A DNA stretch of 64,000 nucleotides from positions 29,935-93,934 of the forward strand of contig QAOA01004065.1 of assembly GCA_003255065.1 (NCBI GenBank). The letters are read 5' to 3'. Under the pieces are notes generated by a model. The model worked only from the letters and a program-made list of their open reading frames with translations. It was not told the origin of the DNA and made no database searches. The stretch's first letter is position 1; each line of letters starts with the position of its first letter. Source of the DNA: Cercis canadensis. Lineage: Eukaryota; Streptophyta; Magnoliopsida; Fabales; Fabaceae. Shown here one piece after another: positions 58,401-64,000 of the stretch. The position numbers were made by a program, and so were the translations under genes.

Positions 58401-61400
58401 AAGAGATAAGTCAAAACTGCCCTTTTGATTTTTATTTATTATCACTAATACCACCACCTACGTAAACTGTTGAAATTTTATCATTAATTCAATTTTGTTA
58501 TCTATTTCGTAAAGTTATACTAATTTATAAAATTTTCTATTGTACAAACCTACAATTTTATTCACATTATTCCACCTTAATTTTAATGGACCAATATTTT
58601 AAATTAACACACAATAAATATGAACAATCCACTCTGTTACCATTTTTGGGCTGTATACACATGATTTGTCAATGTTTACATTAATAAATAAGGATGAAAA
58701 AAAGTATGGGCGTGTTCCAATTGAATTGAATGTTTTGGGATATTTTTCTAACAATACTCATAACTTTTTTCTTTAATATCAGTTTATTTTGATAAATTAT
58801 TTTTAAAAATTATATTTTATAGAAACTATTTCTACCAAAACAAATGGAACCTTAGCAAAATTATACCTAAATACATTTTTTTTTTTTTGGAATTTTTGGG
58901 TGCATTACATACTTAAATTTTGAAACTGATATTAAACTAAGATTATTGGTTGATATTTCATGAGATTGTTTATAGTAAGTACACTTTTTTCTCAATTGAA
59001 AATAAAACAAAAGTAAAATTGTGAAGAAATGGGCTAGGCTAGGTGCTAAAATGTGCTTAAACATACTTTTTATTTTATACAAATTTGAATCCCAAAAACA
59101 AAAGATAAGAAATAAAATGATTTATTAAAATGATCTTAACTAAACAAAATTATTTTAGCAAATGCAAAAGAACAAGATATAGAAAAATGCATTTTTGTGA
59201 TTCTCTAAAAAAGTAAAAAAAAAGTTTGGACAAAATACGATGTCTACGTTAACAAAAACATATGTTTCTTTCACTCCAATAAATAATATTTTTTCATATG
59301 TATTTATAATACTCTATGAAACTGCACCTACACTAAACACAACTCAATGACAAATATTTTTATTTATTTTTTTTATATTTCATAGCAAATACTTTCTCTA
59401 ACTGGTCCCTCCTTCAAAAGTTTGAAGTTCCCTTCTATTTGTGCAGCAGTTCAACTTCCAAACAAGTTGGCACATGTCTTTCATTATAGGTTTGAGAGTG
59501 CTATATATTATAAGTTTTCTAGTAAACATATGCGTTTAACATGGAGTACCAAATTCAAATTTCAACCCTTATTTTACAGATAAAAAATGAAAAAGAAGAA
59601 AAATCTATGATGCTAGTTGCGTTCCCAATATATAAAACTGATTTTTAAAGTTTGGGAAGCAAAGGAAGGGGGAGGCACTGTAGATAAAAAAAAAAAAAAC
59701 TATACTCACTTGGGTATTATTCATAATTTCATTCATAACTTTAAACAAAATAAGAAATTGGGGTATGAATAATGTAAAAAAAAAAAAAAAAATTGTAGAA
59801 AGCTAGTTCCTCCATTTGGGTTGAAGTTATGCCACTTGACCTTTTCTAACCATGATAAATGCACATAAAGTTAGGAGACTACCTACTAAACTTGGATGAA
59901 GTTGCCTAGTGAATACAAGAATTTCGCAAATAAATATCATTACTCTTAACTCTATTTACTTATTTGCCTCATTGGTATGCTAGTTTCAAATTTTCAATGC
60001 CAATCTCACGAATTCATATCCTCTTAAAAAAATGCTTAAGAAAATGAAAGGAAAAGATATGCCATCATTTAATTAAAGAGAACAAATGATAATAATTTAA
60101 TGATGACATAAAAAGTCCACCATTGTTTTTTTTCTGTTTAAACTTCCACTTTTATATGCTCGTAGTCATTGTTTTATTAACTTTGAAGTTGATTTTACTT
60201 AAACCAAAAGAAAAGTTTAGTAGATTCTGGTCTTTAATTACATGTTTGTGACTTAATGTCTTTTTTTCTCTTTAATCTCAATTTTAGATTTTAATTTTGA
60301 TTTCAGCATTCATTTTGATTTTCTTATAATTTAAAACATGTATCTACATAATGTTTTTTGATGTACTTAATTACTTGATTTACTTATCTATCATGTTTTT
60401 CATTTATGTGGTAAAATCACCCTTCATTAAATACCTCGCCATATGAGCAACTTTCATATCTTTAATAGAAGTCTCAATTCAAGAACAAAAGCAATTTTTA
60501 AAAAACTTATGTATGATTATTTTTAACTACCTAATGGCTATCACCTTTTCTATATCACTAATTCACTATATGCAAATTTTTAATAAAAACGTTGAACAAT
60601 TTCTTTATAAGCCTTACTATCAATAAGCCAAAGTATGATATTGAAAATGAAAAAAAAAATTAAAAATTTTGAAATTATATGGACTAATTTTAAAATTGAT
60701 AAAAATTAAAATATGTGCAACAAAATAATAATTTTGAAAGTAATTAGAGTTGAATTTCATATATATATTAAAAAAAATTTGCTATCAGATCTTTAATGCC
60801 TTCCCTTTTGTGATTTTTACTGCTACATTAGAACGAACAAGATGGATAAAAACCAAAAAAGATATGACTTTGAAGTTTGAATTGAGAAATGAAGAATGTG
60901 GGCAGGTCATTAGGGACCTCCCTAATGCTCAAGAAGTTGTAGCTGACAAAATAGGTGAAGAGGAAATTGTGCCACAAAAATGACCATATTTGTTATTATC
61001 ATATCAAATTTTGTTCCATTTTAATTTATTCTTTTATATGTATAAAATGTCTGTTGTAACTTGTAATCCTTTCAAGATGTCCCAAGAAATCAAATAATCT
61101 AGAATTAGTCTAGGATGTGGGCATTGTGAGTGATAGTAAAAAAATGATCATTTTAATCTGACTTTATAAACTTTTAGAGACTAAGTGATACAAAAGATCT
61201 TTTAGGGACCCAAGTGATTTTTGCGGTATCTTTCAAGGACTAAAATAACATTTTAGTAGAAAAAATCACTTTTCATCCTTTGTTGAACCCAAACATTATT
61301 TAATTCTAATTCCATCTTTTGACTTTACTTCTTTCCTTATTATTGTTATTGATGAAATGTGTATATCTATATAAATGATATTATTTATTTATTTTTATCA

Positions 61401-61401
61401 G
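58401..61401. other. AT-rich stretch; one weak exon-like frame, no gene supported
   Basis: Mostly AT-rich with poly-A/T runs. At 60790 a TTTGCTATCAG acceptor-like site precedes an open stretch to 60983 whose predicted residues are more balanced than background (RTRWIKTKKDMTLKF region). I do not recognise it, and it may be a relic exon. Confidence 0.45.
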
Positions 61402-61711
61402 GGAGGATCTGAATATGTCAAGAAAATCATATTTAAAAATATTGTTCTTATAGCCGCTAAGAACCCTGTAATTATTGACCAACACTATGACTCTCTTAAT
61501 GCTACCACAAACTCATCTGTGGAAATTAGTGACATTACATACAGCAAGGTGCATGGAACCTCAGCTGTTGAGGATGCAATCCAACTCAATTGTGGCAATT
61601 CCATTGGTTGCAGTTTGCACCAATATTGTGTTGGATGACAATAACATAGCTTCTTCTGTCCTGGAAAGAAGACTTATGCATCCTGCAATAATGCACATGA
61701 CACATGTTTGA
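61402..61711 (+). pseudogene. Polygalacturonase (GH28) last-exon relic
   Basis: The segment follows an intron-like acceptor (TTTTTATCAG) and opens with GGSEYVKKIIFKNI, then NPVIIDQHYDS and the Ser/Thr-Tyr-HGTSA region. These are C-terminal landmarks of plant polygalacturonases, which cut pectin in the cell wall. A seven-base insertion near 61606-61612 shifts the frame before the expected cysteine, and a second shift near 61660 follows. The remaining C-terminal pattern (GKKTYASCNNAH) is readable in a third frame. No other exons or the catalytic part are visible upstream, so it is a fragment. Confidence 0.8.
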
Positions 61712-62429
61712 TTCTTCTTAAGTCTTAACTATGATAAGTATAGAGATTGACACATGATTTAAGGATTTCTTAATTGTTGATAAGAAAAGACATTGTTTTC
61801 CACACTTTGAACTTTTACCTTTACTTTTACTTTTTTCAAGACGTATTAATTAAAAAAAAAAAAAAAAAAAGAGCATATGAACAAAAATAAATATAGCCAG
61901 AGAAAAACCAAATTTAAGTTAAGTTTAGAGTAAAACCCTAAACTACCGACCAGGTGTCTTGGTTGTGAATGTTTTGTTTGCAAGTAGATGTAATAATTAA
62001 AGTTGAAGAATTTGTTGCTAATCATGATTCATTTATCACATCATTGTAAGCAGGTTCTTGAAAATGATGAGTTAGCCATTGCTTCATGACTTTGAGGAAG
62101 ATGCCAATTTTTTTCTAGATGTAGCAAAGCTTTTTCAAAGACGCAAATGCTAAAAGCCCTGTTTTGGTTCTGCTTAAGAAATAGAAGAAATTGGATCATT
62201 TTGGTGATGACAAAGAAAAGATACAACTGGTTCTTTCATTGAAGACAATAAGTCCATCCAGATCATCTACAAATCAAGATGAAATAAAAAGATACAACTG
62301 GTTCTTTCAAAAAAAAATGAAATACACAATACTAAATGTAAATGTAGATACACACAAGTGGAAATATTTATAAACACAATCAAGAGAGAGAAATATATAT
62401 TTACGCACACTAAGGAAATTATTTGGAAA
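61712..62429. other. AT-rich stretch, no gene seen
   Basis: Poly-A at 61852-61870. The direct repeat AAAAAGATACAACTGGTTCTTTCA... occurs at about 62216 and 62287. Contains the inverted match to 41539-41582. Confidence 0.5.
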
Positions 62430-63000
62430 TTGTTCAAGTCTCGAGACCACACAGGCTCAATGTTCTCTCCCACCTCTTCTTGTTGTCATTCCACTTCAGA
62501 CTCTAGAAGCCGCACGCTCAAGTCTAGAAGATCCCACAATGACACTTCAGACTCTGAATTTGGGTCAATAATAACTCTTGCATGTCTGAAACAATACAAA
62601 ATTATTTATTGAAATAAAATACAAAATAATGTTGGAAGTCATTAAGAAAGAATTGTAAAAACTAAGAATATAAATTCAGTTCAAAGAAAAAATAATAATC
62701 AAGTAGCGTAACATAAGAATATAGAAATGAAGCTCTAGAGACCACAAGCTCAATGCTCTGTTACATCTCCTCTTGTCAAACTTCTGACTTCATTTGATAG
62801 TTAATGTTGCATGTTCAAAACAGCACAAAATTATTTATTGAAATAAAAGAANACAGCACAAAATTATTTATTGAAAAAAAAAAAAAAAAAAAAAACAAAG
62901 TAATAGTAGCAGGGAGATGTACATGTGATGTATGTTTGAAGTCATTAAGAAAGAGTTGTGAAAACTAAGTACATAGATTTGATTCAAGGCAAAAATAATG
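62430..63000. repeat. Two-copy duplication downstream of the resistance gene
   Basis: Blocks starting near GAGACCACAC (62450) and GAGACCACAAG (62737) share CTCAATG.TCT, AAAATTATTTATTGAAATAAAA and AGTCATTAAGAAAGA. The N at 62852 lies inside a short perfect repeat of ACAGCACAAAATTATTTATT, so part of the second copy may be an assembly overlap. Confidence 0.7.
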
Positions 63001-63107
63001 ATCAACTAGAAGAATATAGAATTTTATGATAGAGATTGATAAAAAGTAATGATAAATAAAATTAAATGATAATATTAGAAGAACTTTTGACTTTGATTAG
63101 TTTACAC

Positions 63108-64000
63108 TTACCTGGAGATTTGAGCTATTTTGGGCCAGTCTAGGCCTGAGTCTTGTTTGCACCTCTCTCTCAATTTGCGACAGTGTTCAATTTGAAGCTC
63201 CTCAAGTGATGTTAGATTTGGCAGACATTCTGGTAGTGCTATCAAGCTATTACAGTAACAAATACCCATATACCGCAAAGTCTCAGAAGATCTCTGAAGC
63301 CAATGTGGTAAAGCTACCAAACTGGGACAGGTGGAAACATAAAATCGCTCAAGCTTCAAATCCTGGACCCTTTCATTTTTCTTTTCTTCTTCAAGTTCTT
63401 GTACCTCTAAATTAACAATCTTTTCGCAGCCTATGATCATCAATGTCCTTAAAGCAGTGAGTTGCATCAAATCACATGGTAAGTTGACCAAATTATGACA
63501 CTCTCGTATGTTTAAATAACGAAGAGATTTCAAGCACCCTAAACCACAGTGGGACAAAGACGAGGCTTCTGTGCTTAGAATAAGAAATCGAAGGCTAATA
63601 AGATTTCCCATGTCTTTCGGGAGATCTTCAAGTGGACATTGCCCGATGTCTAAGAACTGCAAACTCTGGAGCTTGAAAATGGAATCCGGGAGTTTCTTCA
63701 ACTTTGCCCAGCGTAGATTAAGAAATCTTAACTGCTTCATTTTGCTGAAACAATCCGGCAAGGACTCCGAGTTGAAAGATTGTAAATCCAACACCCTTAG
63801 GTACTTGAATTTGTTAGAGATCCATTTGACAAATGGTTTGGTGATCCCAAAGGCATGCCAGAATAAAATGGTTCTAATGTTGTTGGACGTATGATTGAAA
63901 GCTGAAACTTGTTGATCACCACTGTTTGAAATTGATATGTGTCGAATATTTTCTTTTACATTTGTGGCCGAGGAACAAACACTCATTACTGCTACTTCAC
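63108..64000 (-). CDS. CC-NBS-LRR-type disease-resistance protein, C-terminal LRR part (5' end outside window)
   Basis: The frame is open from the right edge to TAA 63108 (about 297 codons visible), so the start lies beyond 64000; the ATG at 63986 is internal. The sequence ENIRHISI near the beginning matches the linker after the NB-ARC domain in RGA-type resistance proteins. Seven or more leucine-rich repeats follow (LRVLDLQS, LRFLNLRWAKLKKLPDSI, LQFLDIGQCPLEDLP, LRYLNIRECHNLVNLP, LEELQIEHC). The C-terminus ends ...DWPKIAQIS, typical of the family. Such proteins detect pathogen effectors in the cell. The last codons overlap a perfect splice donor (CCAG|GTAAGT), so the true end may lie in a further exon or the stop may be followed by a 3' UTR intron. 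No lesion is seen in this part. Confidence 0.9.
   Translation of the reverse strand, partial: EVAVMSVCSSATNVKENIRHISISNSGDQQVSAFNHTSNNIRTILFWHAFGITKPFVKWISNKFKYLRVLDLQSFNSESLPDCFSKMKQLRFLNLRWAKLKKLPDSIFKLQSLQFLDIGQCPLEDLPKDMGNLISLRFLILSTEASSLSHCGLGCLKSLRYLNIRECHNLVNLPCDLMQLTALRTLMIIGCEKIVNLEVQELEEEKKNERVQDLKLERFYVSTCPSLVALPHWLQRSSETLRYMGICYCNSLIALPECLPNLTSLEELQIEHCRKLRERCKQDSGLDWPKIAQISR

Noticed and set aside
62358..62612. 84-codon plus-strand frame with Ser/Arg-rich end
   Set aside because: It is antisense to duplicated sequence downstream of the resistance gene and is not kept in the second copy.

Overview
The window is AT-rich plant nuclear DNA, most likely from a eudicot. The evidence is spliced Mutator-type transposase genes with GT..AG introns, a Sirevirus-type Copia element, a CC-NBS-LRR-type disease-resistance gene, a pectinase (GH28) relic, and abundant MITEs and microsatellites. 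I cannot name the species. It is an almost gene-free transposable-element nest. The only convincing host gene is the leucine-rich-repeat part of a resistance gene entering from the right edge (63108-64000, minus strand). A decayed polygalacturonase exon (61402-61711) and a possible orphan first exon (49656-49757) are the other host-like pieces.

Layout. 17-1506: decayed PIF1/Helitron helicase, cut by a Copia insertion. 1507-12850: Sirevirus-type Copia element (5' LTR, primer-binding site, broken gag and pol, an extra env-like reading frame, polypurine tract, 3' LTR ending in an assembly poly-C run). An unrelated solo LTR (7481-8848, TSD GCATG) sits inside the end of its RNase H. 12852-17707: AT-rich, with a Stowaway-like end and a 200-bp hairpin. 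17708-23702, 32156-38156 and 42718-47752: three closely similar Mutator-like elements (A, B, C). Each carries a spliced transposase gene on the plus strand and, converging on it from the other terminal inverted repeat, a gene for a GRF-type zinc-finger protein (only a remnant in C). This recalls the two-gene plan of maize MuDR. Every transposase copy has stop codons; the GRF frame is open in A and B. 23703-32155: nested non-coding duplications, microsatellites and CACTA-like ends. 38157-42717: LTR-like fragment, a Mutator-type MITE with a perfect 9-bp TSD, and an assembly gap. 47753-49456: a 1.7-kb foldback element whose arms carry palindromic repeats and degenerate telomere-like arrays. 50330-58400: two related arrays of a roughly 960-bp tandem repeat, each unit containing a minus-strand tRNA-SINE-like segment. 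58400-63107: AT-rich, polygalacturonase relic and duplicated sequence downstream of the resistance gene.

The order of events can be partly read. The Copia element is younger than the helicase, and the solo LTR is younger than the Copia element. MULE A probably landed in an older dispersed repeat. MULE C has lost both terminal inverted repeats, abutting a CGGTTT-rich repeat on the left and the foldback element on the right. The most interesting material is the convergent GRF zinc-finger gene in the MULEs, the strictly retained paired CACGTG motifs in their terminal repeats, and the telomere-like foldback element.
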